Shown: piece by piece, positions 33,695 to 42,084 of the stretch | Numbering within the stretch: the first letter of the stretch is position 1 | How the letters are laid out: each line of letters opens with the position of its first letter | Source of the DNA: Lactobacillus hamsteri DSM 5661 = JCM 6256 | GTDB lineage: Bacteria > Bacillota > Bacilli > Lactobacillales > Lactobacillaceae | NCBI RefSeq assembly: GCF_000615445.1 | Contig: NZ_BALY01000011.1 | Location: 1-48,525, forward strand | Direction of reading: 5' to 3' | Length of the DNA stretch: 48,525 nt | Program-made: the position numbers and the translations under genes | Notes under the pieces: model-generated | Told to the model about the DNA's origin: nothing | Database searches by the model: none | The model's input: the letters and a program-made list of their open reading frames with translations, nothing else

Positions 33695-34489
33695 TTATCC
33701 TTCTTCAACTAACTCATGCTCCTTCAAGAACTTGTTGATAAAGTATTGCTGTCCTTTACCTGTCACCTTCGGTGTCTTACTAATTGAAGTAGAACCATTC
33801 GCATGATTGATTGTTGTTTCTTTAATCTTGAACAGTCCCAAGTTCATAGCTCTTTGAGTAGGCATATTCCAATCGCTGCCCTTCCGGTTGATCAGGTAGC
33901 CGTGTTCACGCATCCAACGGAATAACCGTGTTGCTCCAATATCAACACCGTTACCTCTTAAGATCTTTGCTAACTCGCCAATAAGGATTGTTGTTCTACT
34001 CGTTGTAACTGAGTCGGCAAATAATGCTTTAGGCTTCATTTCTTGGATTTTGATGTCTTTTTGTCTCAGCTGGTCTGCTGCTTGTTGAAGCAAACTTGCT
34101 AAACCATCCTTGTTGTTTACAACATCGAAAGCTTTTTCATCAGTCATGTAAGCACCGTTCTTACGAATTGATGGAAGAACTTCTGATGTAACCCAACGTT
34201 TAAACTTTTTAGCGTTTGGCATTTTGCTACTAAAGACAAGCGAGTAAACACCGGATTCAGCGATTAAATCAACACTTTTATACCCCGTCGCATTTTGCGA
34301 CAATTGTGAAGCATTCACAATCTCACTTTTTTTATCTTCTTCGTCAACGTGCTTTCTTAAAGCATCCCTTGTATTTGAATAACCGAGAATTTGAGCGACA
34401 TCCTTGCCAATGAAGTAAGGTTCACCGTTAATTCTTAAAGTTCTAACTTTTTGATCTTCAAAGTTAAAAAGTTGAATTTGATTTTCCAT
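33695..34489 (-). CDS. Phage antirepressor (BRO-N plus KilAC)
   Basis: 264 residues. The N-terminal BRO-N domain is clear (IQLFNFEDQKVRTLRINGEP, FIGKDVAQILGYSNTRDALR, KHVDEEDKK, FKRWVTSEVLPSIRKNGAYM) and the C-terminal KilAC domain follows (TTILIGELAKILRGNGVDIG, LFRWMREHGYL, QYFINKFL). Such proteins bind and inactivate phage repressors. I use the ATG giving MENQIQLF, preceded by AAAGGA; a GTG five codons upstream is less likely. It is the second early gene after cro. Confidence 0.9.
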   Translation of the reverse strand: MENQIQLFNFEDQKVRTLRINGEPYFIGKDVAQILGYSNTRDALRKHVDEEDKKSEIVNASQLSQNATGYKSVDLIAESGVYSLVFSSKMPNAKKFKRWVTSEVLPSIRKNGAYMTDEKAFDVVNNKDGLASLLQQAADQLRQKDIKIQEMKPKALFADSVTTSRTTILIGELAKILRGNGVDIGATRLFRWMREHGYLINRKGSDWNMPTQRAMNLGLFKIKETTINHANGSTSISKTPKVTGKGQQYFINKFLKEHELVEEG

Positions 34490-34578
34490 TTCTTTTCCTT
34501 TCACTGCGCGTAATCCTTCGCGTAATTTTCTTCAACTTTATAATTCATTCATTTTGTGTACTCCCCACTTTTTAATAC

Positions 34579-34803
34579 TTAAGCTGGCGTTTTATTATCA
34601 CAATTCGTGATTTTACCAGCAAAAAAAATGGACTCCACACTTTGCTTATAAAACTTAGCAATTTTTATTTTAGTTGAATCACTACCCGATCTATGCCCCT
34701 TCTCTAAAGAAGAAAGCATAGATTGACTAATTCCGATTTCTTTTGCTGCTTCCTCTTGACTCAAGCCACGATCGATACGTAACTTAATTAATATTTTGTT
34801 CAT
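34579..34803 (-). CDS. Cro-like regulator
   Basis: 74 residues. A helix-turn-helix of the XRE type covers residues 1-60 (IKLRIDRGLSQEEAAKEIGI, SQSMLSSLEKGHR). It is transcribed divergently from the repressor and is the first early gene. The ATG giving MNKILIK has GGGAGGTGGG before it; the longer frame has no such signal. A copy of the phage operator (34597-34611) overlaps its last codons. Confidence 0.85.
   Translation of the reverse strand: MNKILIKLRIDRGLSQEEAAKEIGISQSMLSSLEKGHRSGSDSTKIKIAKFYKQSVESIFFAGKITNCDNKTPA
34597..34611. promoter_or_regulatory. Operator copy inside the 3' end of cro
   Basis: ATCACAATTCGTGAT, same 15-bp pattern (ATCAC-N5-GTGAT) as the intergenic operators, about 210 bp away. 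It may act as an auxiliary site for looping or for control at a distance. Confidence 0.6.
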
Positions 34804-34818
34804 CTTCCCACCTCCCTT

Positions 34819-34929
34819 ATCACGATCTGTGATTATATAATATATCACGTTTCGTGATCTGTCAACACTATTTGTGATATTTCATTAAAATAAATTACTA
34901 TTCGTGATATGATTATTACAAATAGTGAT
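34819..34929. promoter_or_regulatory. Operator array between cro and repressor
   Basis: Five 15-bp sites with the form A[TA][CT]AC-N5-GTGAT start at 34819, 34844, 34864, 34894 and 34915. The copy at 34844 (ATCACGTTTCGTGAT) is a perfect palindrome. Spacing is 25, 20, 30 and 21 bp. Repressor and Cro probably compete here, the basic lysis-lysogeny switch. Confidence 0.85.
34837..34865 (-). promoter_or_regulatory. Early (cro) promoter
   Basis: Minus-strand TTGACA (34865-34860), 17-bp spacer, TATTAT (34842-34837), near consensus. The perfect operator at 34844-34858 fills the spacer, so repressor binding would directly block polymerase. Confidence 0.85.
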
Positions 34930-34944
34930 ACAGGAGGCGCTAAA

Positions 34945-35289
34945 ATGGCTTCATTAGGACAGAATATTTCAGAATTAAGAAAAAAGCACGGTTTATCTCA
35001 AGCGCAATTAGCTGATAAATTAGGAATAGGTACAAGTACTCTAGGGATGTATGAAACTAATAAGCGTGAACCTAGCTATCAAACTTTATTAGCTATCGCA
35101 GATTTCTTTAATAAATCTATAGATGAGCTTTTAGGTAGAGATGAAGCTAAATCCAAAGACGTACCTTTAAATTATGGTGATTTAGGTCTTCCCTATAAAG
35201 GCGCTATATCGGAGGATTTAAATGATACTTTTAGACTATTAGCTAAACAATACGCCGAAAAACATAATTTACCTAAAAGGGATGCATAA
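34945..35289 (+). CDS. Phage repressor (XRE family, short form)
   Basis: 114 residues. The helix-turn-helix is at about 4-62 (LGQNISELRKKHGLSQAQLA, DKLGIGTSTLGMYETNKREP, SIDELLGRD). The C-terminal 45 residues lack the LexA-type self-cleavage fold of CI, so RecA-driven autocleavage is not expected. It is followed by an ImmA-type peptidase, like the ImmR-ImmA pair known from integrative elements. Start ATG has AGGAGG 7 bases upstream. Confidence 0.9.
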   Translation: MASLGQNISELRKKHGLSQAQLADKLGIGTSTLGMYETNKREPSYQTLLAIADFFNKSIDELLGRDEAKSKDVPLNYGDLGLPYKGAISEDLNDTFRLLAKQYAEKHNLPKRDA

Positions 35290-35290
35290 A

Positions 35291-35713
35291 ATGTATCAAA
35301 CAGTAGAGCAGAAAATAAAAGCACGAAACAGAGTAATCAGGTGGCTAATGAATTATGGGTTAGATCATCAATTTGGTGTTACATTCTCCTACACCGCTGA
35401 AGACGATGATCCTTCTGAATCCTTTCCTGAATACAGTACTGCTGTAATTAATGCAAATTGGAAAAATATCGATGAGATACCTTTTATCATCGGTCACGAA
35501 CTTGGGCATTTAATTCTAGGTCATTCTAGAAAAGACTTTGATCAAAGTCCCGCAAAAAGAATTCGTATGGAACGTAAAGCAAACGAGTTCAGCCTTTTTC
35601 TTCTAACCGAATATTGCGATATTCATGATATTTACTTTTATAACTGGCTCACTTTTGCTCAATCTTTTGGAATTCCTAAGGATTGTTATTATTTACTAGA
35701 AGAACAGGCATAG
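35291..35713 (+). CDS. ImmA/IrrE-type metallopeptidase
   Basis: 140 residues. The zinc-binding HELGHLILGHS lies near residue 75, followed by a conserved MERKANEFSLFLL, the family pattern. Members cleave the partner repressor in response to a signal. I choose the second ATG (MYQTVEQ) because AAAAGGG stands 9 bases before it, while it would almost touch the first. The start lies next to the repressor stop, so both proteins are made together. Confidence 0.88.
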   Translation: MYQTVEQKIKARNRVIRWLMNYGLDHQFGVTFSYTAEDDDPSESFPEYSTAVINANWKNIDEIPFIIGHELGHLILGHSRKDFDQSPAKRIRMERKANEFSLFLLTEYCDIHDIYFYNWLTFAQSFGIPKDCYYLLEEQA

Positions 35714-35722
35714 GAGCTTCAC

Positions 35723-36421
35723 ATGGGATTATTAAGTAAGATATTAAACATAGTTAATAACTCAAAGCCTCTCTCTAATCAGCAGAATGATATTGAGAAC
35801 AAACAAATGTGGCAAGAATTTAATAAATTAGAAGAAATGCGTCCTGATTTTTATGAAATAATAGGTCGTCCTACTGATTTTCCTAAATATACAGACAGAT
35901 ATGAAACGAATACAAATTTCACTATGCGTGAATTATTACTGTTGGTCTGGTATGGGAAAGTTAAAAAAGGACGTCTCATTAATACAAGAATTCCAAAATA
36001 TTTCTTTTATGATTACAATTTGAATGGTGTCGCAGTAACTCATAAATTCATAAAACAAAATTTACTTATTGAGCACAATGATAGATATGTTCTATCAGAT
36101 GAAGCTAAAAGAATAGTAGATTTTTACAATGAATTATGGGAAATACATACAACAAAAGAGTTTCCCACCTGCTTAGATGAGGATTTTGAAACTTGGGAAC
36201 ATGGAAAGGCACTGATACCTTTTTATGAGAAAGAAATTATTTATTTAAAAAAAGATATTATTTATGTTCAAGCTGATATTGAGTTTTCTCAAAAATATCC
36301 AGATTTTCCTTTATCTGCGCAGAATTTAGACCAAATAATAAATTTTAAAAAAGAGGATATAGAAAGAGACAAGAAACGAATCGCTATTTGCCAAGATAGA
36401 ATTAAAGCTTTAAGCGATTAA
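35723..36421 (+). CDS. Unknown lysogeny-block cargo protein
   Basis: 232 residues, no recognised family. Residues about 65-145 (NFTMRELLLLVWYGKVKKGR, INTRIPKYFFYDYNL, THKFIKQNLLIEHNDRYVLS) look like a small winged-helix-type domain found at the start of some phage accessory proteins. The last 60 residues form a long charged helix (YEKEIIYLKKDIIYVQADIE, FKKEDIERDKKRIAICQDRI), likely coiled coil. No signal peptide. It lies 9 bp after the peptidase and is transcribed from the prophage, so it is a candidate lysogenic conversion or anti-phage gene. Confidence 0.6.
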   Translation: MGLLSKILNIVNNSKPLSNQQNDIENKQMWQEFNKLEEMRPDFYEIIGRPTDFPKYTDRYETNTNFTMRELLLLVWYGKVKKGRLINTRIPKYFFYDYNLNGVAVTHKFIKQNLLIEHNDRYVLSDEAKRIVDFYNELWEIHTTKEFPTCLDEDFETWEHGKALIPFYEKEIIYLKKDIIYVQADIEFSQKYPDFPLSAQNLDQIINFKKEDIERDKKRIAICQDRIKALSD

Positions 36422-36491
36422 TTTAGTCCAATAAATGAAGACTTAAAAAGCTGAGTTGTTCAACGGCATAATTTTAGTTAAGGAGAAAATT

Positions 36492-37298
36492 ATGGGCCTA
36501 AAAAAAGTAACGCTAACTAGTGCTATTGCGTTATTAAGCATTGGATTAGCTGGATGTAGTAGTTCTACTACTTCAAAACCTAAAAATATTAGTTTTAGTC
36601 AACTTTCTAGTAATAAATCTCGAAAGAAAGTAATAAATAATGACTTAGCTAAAAACCTTAAAAAAGAGCAAAAAAAGGCTAAGGATGGTAATGAAGACTA
36701 CAATTACTCACTATATGTTTACAAAATTCAAACTTGGCAAGATCAAACCATAGCTGTAAATGTAGATAGAGCTAATTACCTAGAGCTTTCTACTAAAGAA
36801 AAAATTGCTGTTGGTCAAAGTATTAACGATTTAGTGAAAAAAGTTTTTAAAGAAAACTATGTTAAAGCTAAGAGTAGTTTCTTTATCTCTATTTACGATG
36901 AAGACGGAAATGTTTTAATTCCTGCTTATAATTATCAAACTTTCAAATTTAAATATAAGCAGGATCAAGAAGAAGCAGATAAGCCTGATATTCCTACAGA
37001 ATATGAAAATGCTTTAGTAAAAGCTCAATCATATTCAGACAATATGTTTATGTCTAAACAAAAAATTTATCACCAATTAACTTCTCAATACGGAGAAGGA
37101 TTTTCTAAAAAAGCTGCTAAATATGCTATCGATCATGTTAAAGCTGATTGGAATAAAAATGCTTTAAAGAAAGCAGAAAGCTATCAAAAAGATCAGCATT
37201 TATCCAAAGAAAGAATAAGACATCAACTTACTTCAGCTTATGGAGAGCAATTTACTGAGGCGCAAGCTGATTATGCTATCTCGCATTTAGCAGAATAG
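36492..37298 (+). CDS. Ltp-like surface lipoprotein, candidate superinfection exclusion
   Basis: 268 residues. A lipoprotein signal peptide is plain: MGLKKVTLTSAIALLSIGLA then the lipobox LAGC, so the mature protein is anchored at the outer face of the membrane. Residues about 30-170 are a beta-rich domain not familiar to me. The C-terminal 90 residues are two Ltp repeats (ALVKAQSYSDNMFMSKQKIY, HQLTSQYGEGFSKKAAKYAI and again ALKKAESYQKDQHLSKERIR, HQLTSAYGEQFTEAQADYAI). In phage TP-J34 such a lipoprotein blocks DNA entry of incoming phages. AAGGAG precedes the chosen ATG. Confidence 0.85.
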   Translation: MGLKKVTLTSAIALLSIGLAGCSSSTTSKPKNISFSQLSSNKSRKKVINNDLAKNLKKEQKKAKDGNEDYNYSLYVYKIQTWQDQTIAVNVDRANYLELSTKEKIAVGQSINDLVKKVFKENYVKAKSSFFISIYDEDGNVLIPAYNYQTFKFKYKQDQEEADKPDIPTEYENALVKAQSYSDNMFMSKQKIYHQLTSQYGEGFSKKAAKYAIDHVKADWNKNALKKAESYQKDQHLSKERIRHQLTSAYGEQFTEAQADYAISHLAE

Positions 37299-37303
37299 TA
37301 GTT

Positions 37304-37329
37304 AGGCTACCTAGCGTAGCCTTTTGTTT
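37304..37329 (+). terminator. Terminator after the lipoprotein gene
   Basis: AGGCTAC pairs with GTAGCCT around a 5-base loop, followed by TTTTGTTT. It ends the repressor-to-lipoprotein transcript and separates it from the integrase. Confidence 0.8.
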
Positions 37330-37368
37330 AACGCTCGCTGAGAACATACGTTTAAACGAATACAAAAT

Positions 37369-37401
37369 AAAAAGGCTCGCCTGTCATTCAACAAGCGAGC
37401 T
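37369..37401 (-). terminator. Minus-strand terminator-like hairpin before the integrase
   Basis: GCTCGC pairs with GCGAGC (14-base loop); on the minus strand a CTTTTTATTTT run follows. It points opposite to all nearby genes, just before the integrase Shine-Dalgarno. It may stop antisense transcripts or be part of an integrase leader structure. Confidence 0.5.
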
Positions 37402-37429
37402 AATAAAAACTAGAAAGGAGGTGAACTAT

Positions 37430-38632
37430 ATGCCTAGAAGAAAAGATCCCGAGATCACCTCTTATACTCTGAAAGATGGAAAAACCTACTTCAGATTAAA
37501 GACTTATGTCGGAACTGATCCAGAAACAGGAAAGGCCGTTAAAGTTACTAGAAGTAAGCTTAAATCTCGTAAAGAAGCCGAAGCTTTGCGCAATCAGTTA
37601 AAAGCCCAAGGCGCTACTGCCGTTAAGAATGGTTTAGATATCAATAATAAACGAAAAACTGTAAGAGACGTTTACAAGGTTTGGATTGAAGTTGTTTCTT
37701 TAGACGTCCGCCCCTCTACGATTGGTAGATTGAAAGATACTTGGAAAAACCATACCGAACCCGAATTTGGAGATAACTTCATTGACAATATCTCCCCTGA
37801 TCACATTCAAATATATGCTAATAATTTAGCCGAAAAGTACATAACCTATAAAAACATAGTAAATCAACTCCATAGGTTGATAAGGTATGCTATTTTTCGC
37901 CACTGGTGTAATCGTGACCCTTTTGATTTCGTGCTCATTCCTAAAAAGTCTAAACAAAAAAAGAAAGATACTTCTCATAATTTTTATGAAAAAGATGAAC
38001 TAAAACACTTTTTAGAAGTTGCTAAGGACTACAATCCTATGAAGTATACTTACTTTTTAACGGTCGCTTCGCTAGGTTGCAGACGAAGTGAAGCTCTAGC
38101 CCTCAAGTGGACTGATATCGATTTTGATAATAGAGCAGTAAGAATTGAGCGCACAGTTTCTAAAGATGAACACAGACATAAACATATCGATGATGTTAAG
38201 AATGGAATCCATCATACTGTTCCGATGTCAGATAATTTATTTATGGTTCTAAAAGATTATCGAAAGCATGTTCAAGAAATTGGTGATACGTGCCAATGGG
38301 TATTCCATCAACAAGATTACAGCTACTATTGGCCCCAACAAACCGATATTTGGATTAAATACTTGTATAAGTTTGACAGAAAGCGCGTAGCTAAGTGGAA
38401 TAAAGAGCATCCAAACGAAAAGCCGAAGCAGCCTTTACGCAAAATAACCCCTCACGGTCTACGGCATACTCTAGCTACTCTTCTTTATGATGGTAACTCA
38501 AGAATTAAGCCAAAAGACGTTCAATATATTTTAGGACACCGAACGTCAAAAACTGCTATGGAAATTTACACCCACGTAACTCAGCAGCAGAAGAAAGATA
38601 TTAGAAGTTCGATCAATAATTTGGACTTTTAA
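37430..38632 (+). CDS. int: Tyrosine-family phage integrase
   Basis: 400 residues. The N-terminal arm-binding part (RKDPEITSYTLKDGKTYFRL, GTDPETGKAVKVTRSKLKSR) has the AP2-like pattern, then a core-binding SAM-like domain at about 75-165, then the catalytic domain with Arg in LGCRRSEALALKW, HGLRHTLATLL and the Tyr in TAMEIYTHVT. It cuts and rejoins the attachment sites. AAGGAGGTGA lies 6 bases before the ATG. The right attachment site begins 7 bp after the stop, a normal arrangement for integrases. Confidence 0.95.
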   Translation: MPRRKDPEITSYTLKDGKTYFRLKTYVGTDPETGKAVKVTRSKLKSRKEAEALRNQLKAQGATAVKNGLDINNKRKTVRDVYKVWIEVVSLDVRPSTIGRLKDTWKNHTEPEFGDNFIDNISPDHIQIYANNLAEKYITYKNIVNQLHRLIRYAIFRHWCNRDPFDFVLIPKKSKQKKKDTSHNFYEKDELKHFLEVAKDYNPMKYTYFLTVASLGCRRSEALALKWTDIDFDNRAVRIERTVSKDEHRHKHIDDVKNGIHHTVPMSDNLFMVLKDYRKHVQEIGDTCQWVFHQQDYSYYWPQQTDIWIKYLYKFDRKRVAKWNKEHPNEKPKQPLRKITPHGLRHTLATLLYDGNSRIKPKDVQYILGHRTSKTAMEIYTHVTQQQKKDIRSSINNLDF

Positions 38633-38638
38633 AGTGCC

Positions 38639-38662
38639 TTTTACGTTAATTTTACGTAGATT
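38639..38662. repeat. Putative right prophage attachment site
   Basis: Second copy of the 24-bp repeat at 3735-3758; TTTT then ACGTTAATTTTACGTAGATT, differing at one base (T for A). It sits between the integrase stop and the lepA terminator, so the original target was the lepA-srtA intergenic region. Exact crossover point cannot be fixed; the 15 bp AATTTTACGTAGATT are shared without mismatch. Confidence 0.75.
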
Positions 38663-38675
38663 TTTAAAATGGTAT

Positions 38676-38706
38676 AAAAAAAGCACCGACAATCGTTGGT
38701 GCTTAA
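38676..38706 (-). terminator. Terminator of lepA
   Basis: On the minus strand AAGCACC pairs with GGTGCTT, followed by seven T. It lies just after the lepA stop and next to the right attachment site. Confidence 0.88.
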
Positions 38707-38721
38707 GGTTTTTAGCCATTT

Positions 38722-40560
38722 TTATTTACCTTTAATGTCATCGTCATTCATCTTAAGGACCGCCATGAAGGCATCTTGTGGTACATCTACCTTACCAACA
38801 GCCTTCATTCTCTTCTTACCACGCTTCTGCTTTTCAAGAAGCTTAGCACGACGGTCTGGGTCACCTGTATGAATCTTCCAAGTAACATCTTTACGATATG
38901 GTTTAATAGTTGCACGAGAAATAATCTTGGCACCAATTGCACCTTGAATATCAACTTCAAAGTTTTGACGTGGAATAAGCTTCTTAAGCATTGAAGTCAT
39001 TTGACGTGCACGATCTTGGGCTTCTGATCTGTGAGCAATGAAGCTCAAAGCATCGATAGGTTCTTTATTAAGCAAGATATCGATCTTAACCAAATCAGTA
39101 GCACGATAACCTGTAATTTCGTAGTCAAGGGATGCATAACCTTTAGTTGATGATTTCAAATCGTCAAAGAAGTCAAAAATGATTTCAGCTAAAGGCATGT
39201 TGTAAATAACGTTAACTCGATATTTATCAAGGTAATCCATAGTGACAAACTCACCACGTTTTCTTTGACAAAGTTCCATTACAGGACCAACAAAATCATT
39301 TGGCACCATAATTTCTGCCTTAACGTAAGGTTCTTGAACTTCCTTATATTCACCGGCATCTGGCAAGTCAGATGGGTTATCGATAACCTTAGTTGAACCA
39401 TCATTCATAATCGCATGGTAATCAACTGATGGTGCGGTCATGATCAAATCAAGATTAAATTCTTGCTCAAGACGTTCTTGAACAACATCCATATGAAGAA
39501 GGCCAAGGAAACCACAACGGAAACCAAATCCTAATGCTGTTGAAGTTTCAGGTTCAAATTCCAAAGCAGCATCGTTTAATTGAAGTTTTTGTAATGCTTC
39601 CTTTAAATCATCATAATCACGGTTATCAACTGGATACATACCTGAGTAAACCATTGGTGGAATTTGACGATAGCCAGGAAGTGGTTCAGCCGTTGGATTT
39701 TCAGCATCAGTAATAGTATCACCAACACGAGTTTCACGAACTGACTTAATATTAGCAGTCATGTAACCTACGTCACCGGCAACCAAAATATCCTTCTTAA
39801 CTGGATGAGGACTTGAGACACCTACTTCGGTAACTTCATATTCCTTACCAGTATTCATAATTTTGATCTTATCGCCTGGCTTTACAGTTCCCTCTTCAAC
39901 TCTGACTGAAAGAACAACTCCACGATAGTCATCATATTTTGAATCAAAAATTAATGCCTTGAGTGGAGCTTCCAAATCACCATCAGGAGCTGGAATATCT
40001 TGAACAATCTTCTCAAGCATATCTTGAATACCAACACCTGTTTTACCTGAAACAAGTGCAGCTTCAGAGGCATCAAGTCCAAGCATTTCTTCGATTTCTT
40101 CTTTGGCATTATCTGGATCTGCAGATGGCAAATCAATTTTATTAATGACTGGCAAAATTTCCAAATCATCATCAATAGCCAAGTAAGTATTAGCCAAAGT
40201 TTGTGCTTGGACACCTTGAGATGCATCTACAACCAAAAGCGCACCTTCACACGCAGCAAGAGAACGTGATACTTCATAAGAAAAATCGACGTGTCCTGGT
40301 GTATCGATTAAGTGGAAAATGTAGTCTTCACCATCTTTAGCATGATATTTAACTTCAACTGAGTTCATCTTGATAGTAATTCCACGTTGTCTTTCAAGTG
40401 GCATATCATCAAGCATTTGATTCTTAAGTTGACGTTCTGAAACAGTATCTGTCAATTCAAGAATTCTATCAGCAATGGTAGATTTACCATGGTCGATGTG
40501 AGCTACGATTGAAAAATTTCGAATATGTTTTTGATAATCTTTTAATTTATTAATATCCAT
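38722..40560 (-). CDS. lepA: Elongation factor 4 (LepA) GTPase
   Basis: 612 residues, normal length. G-domain motifs are [22 protein letters not shown] and NKIDLPSA; the EF-G-like domains and the LepA-specific C-terminus ([20 protein letters not shown]) follow. It acts on ribosomes, mainly under stress or at initiation. I use the ATG giving MDINKLKDY with AAAGGGTG before it; the GTG four codons upstream lies within that signal. Complete and undisturbed by the prophage. Confidence 0.95.
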   Translation of the reverse strand: MDINKLKDYQKHIRNFSIVAHIDHGKSTIADRILELTDTVSERQLKNQMLDDMPLERQRGITIKMNSVEVKYHAKDGEDYIFHLIDTPGHVDFSYEVSRSLAACEGALLVVDASQGVQAQTLANTYLAIDDDLEILPVINKIDLPSADPDNAKEEIEEMLGLDASEAALVSGKTGVGIQDMLEKIVQDIPAPDGDLEAPLKALIFDSKYDDYRGVVLSVRVEEGTVKPGDKIKIMNTGKEYEVTEVGVSSPHPVKKDILVAGDVGYMTANIKSVRETRVGDTITDAENPTAEPLPGYRQIPPMVYSGMYPVDNRDYDDLKEALQKLQLNDAALEFEPETSTALGFGFRCGFLGLLHMDVVQERLEQEFNLDLIMTAPSVDYHAIMNDGSTKVIDNPSDLPDAGEYKEVQEPYVKAEIMVPNDFVGPVMELCQRKRGEFVTMDYLDKYRVNVIYNMPLAEIIFDFFDDLKSSTKGYASLDYEITGYRATDLVKIDILLNKEPIDALSFIAHRSEAQDRARQMTSMLKKLIPRQNFEVDIQGAIGAKIISRATIKPYRKDVTWKIHTGDPDRRAKLLEKQKRGKKRMKAVGKVDVPQDAFMAVLKMNDDDIKGK

Positions 40561-40626
40561 AAAAGTGTTCACCCTTTACTATCTTTATTATTATAGCAAA
40601 GCTAACTACTTAGATAAAATATTAGA

Positions 40627-40660
40627 ATAAAAAATCAGGACCTTATTTGTCCTGATTTCT
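40627..40660 (-). terminator. Terminator of amtB
   Basis: AATCAGGAC pairs with GTCCTGATT, 7-base loop, with T runs on both strands, directly after the amtB stop codon. Confidence 0.88.
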
Positions 40661-40663
40661 TTT

Positions 40664-41887
40664 TTAATAACTAACTTTTTCATCATGTTCTGCAAGATCC
40701 AATCCTTGCATTTCTTCTTCTGGGCTAACACGAATTGCCATGAAGAAATTAAGAATTTTAACTATTAGCAAAGTTAAAATTGTTACAAAAATAATAGTAA
40801 TTAAAGTACCTCCAGATTGTACTAAGAATAAGTGCCAGCCACCATTATAGAATAGGCCATTTTCTGGAATATCGGCATTTACTGACTTACTGGCAAATAA
40901 TCCTGTTAAAATTGATCCCATAATTCCGGAGACGCCGTGACAACCAAAAGCATCCAACGGATCATCTAATTTAATTTTGTTTTTAGCGAAATTAATAAAT
41001 AGATAACTGGCACATGTGCAGATTACCCCAATAAAGAAAGCCCCTGCGCCTGAAACATATCCAGCAGCTGGAGTAATTCCAACTAAGCCACAAAGCGTAC
41101 CTGTACAAATTCCAATTAATGAAGGTTTGCCACGAAACTTTAATTCAAGAACTAGCCAAGTTAACATTGATGCTCCAGTTGCAATCGTTGTTGTTAAAAA
41201 TGCCTGCAAGGCAACCTTGTTAATCGCAAAAGCTGAACCAACGTTAAAGCCATACCATCCAATCCATAGAATACTAGTACCTAATAAAACCCACGATAGA
41301 CTATAATGCTCAGAAGTAACGTTTTCTTTAAGACGCGGGCCAACCGCAATTGAAAGAAGCAAAGCGGTAATTCCGGCATTAATATGGACAACTGTCCCAC
41401 CAGCAAAATCAATCATTCCCATTTTAGCTAAAATACCGTCTGGGCTCCAAACCATGTGGACCATTGGATAGTAAACTAAAACTGACCAGATAACCAAAAA
41501 TGAAAGGAGATATCTAAATTTCATTCTTCCTACCACAGCTCCAACAAATAAAGCCGGAGTAATAATTGAAAACATCATTTGAAAAAGTAAATAACTCGCA
41601 TTAGTAATACCTAAGTCTTTAGAATACATTGCTGTTAAATCAACTTTAGATAGGAAAAAACTACGGTCAAAACCAAAAACTCCAAACACATTTTTTCCAA
41701 AAGCAATATTATAGCCAAATGCCGCAAATAAAATAATTGCTATTCCAGTAATCACAAAAACTGAAGCCATTGTGTTGACTACATTCTTTTTACTAACTAA
41801 TCCGCCATAAAAAAATGCTAAACCCGGCGTCATGAAAAATACTAAAATTGTTGAAATCATTAGAAAAACTGTGTTTGCTTGGTTCAT
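40664..41887 (-). CDS. amtB: Ammonium transporter
   Basis: 407 residues with eleven likely membrane helices. Family landmarks are MTPGLAFFYGGLVSKKNVVN, VYYPMVHMVW, DFAGGTVVHINAGITALLLS and DAFGCHGVSGIMGSILTGLF, which include the two pore histidines and the phenylalanine gate area. It moves ammonium or ammonia across the membrane. The usual partner glnK is not next to it here. GAGGAGG precedes the ATG, and a 25-bp inverted repeat lies just upstream. Starting and ending with its own signals, it is a single-gene unit between dnaJ and lepA. Confidence 0.94.
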   Translation of the reverse strand: MNQANTVFLMISTILVFFMTPGLAFFYGGLVSKKNVVNTMASVFVITGIAIILFAAFGYNIAFGKNVFGVFGFDRSFFLSKVDLTAMYSKDLGITNASYLLFQMMFSIITPALFVGAVVGRMKFRYLLSFLVIWSVLVYYPMVHMVWSPDGILAKMGMIDFAGGTVVHINAGITALLLSIAVGPRLKENVTSEHYSLSWVLLGTSILWIGWYGFNVGSAFAINKVALQAFLTTTIATGASMLTWLVLELKFRGKPSLIGICTGTLCGLVGITPAAGYVSGAGAFFIGVICTCASYLFINFAKNKIKLDDPLDAFGCHGVSGIMGSILTGLFASKSVNADIPENGLFYNGGWHLFLVQSGGTLITIIFVTILTLLIVKILNFFMAIRVSPEEEMQGLDLAEHDEKVSY

Positions 41888-41904
41888 GGTTTTACCTCCT
41901 CTTT

Positions 41905-41929
41905 AATTGGTATAATAACTATACCAATT
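41905..41929. promoter_or_regulatory. Perfect inverted repeat upstream of amtB
   Basis: AATTGGTATA and TATACCAATT, 10-bp perfect arms around ATAAC, 5 bp before the amtB Shine-Dalgarno. A related ATTGGTA half-site occurs near 41977. It may be an operator overlapping the -10 region or a leader hairpin. Confidence 0.6.
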
Positions 41930-42028
41930 TGATAAAAGTGTCTATTGCAGTTGAAATATAAGTCTTGTATTTGATTACCAATTATACATGCAAATAAATA
42001 TTTGTCTAGTGGTTTATTATAATTTAAT

Positions 42029-42064
42029 TAAAAAAAGCAATGCTTCAAATGAAACATTGCTTTC
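42029..42064 (-). terminator. Terminator of the dnaK operon
   Basis: On the minus strand AAGCAATG-TTTC pairs with GAAG-CATTGCTT, followed by TTTTTT. It lies 20 bp after the dnaJ stop. Confidence 0.88.
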
Positions 42065-42084
42065 TATCAATTAGAAATATCCGC

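Noticed and set aside
3735-38662. Reading the element as a tailocin (headless contractile particle)
   Set aside because: Terminase, portal, scaffold, capsid and connectors are all present, so it is a full phage genome.
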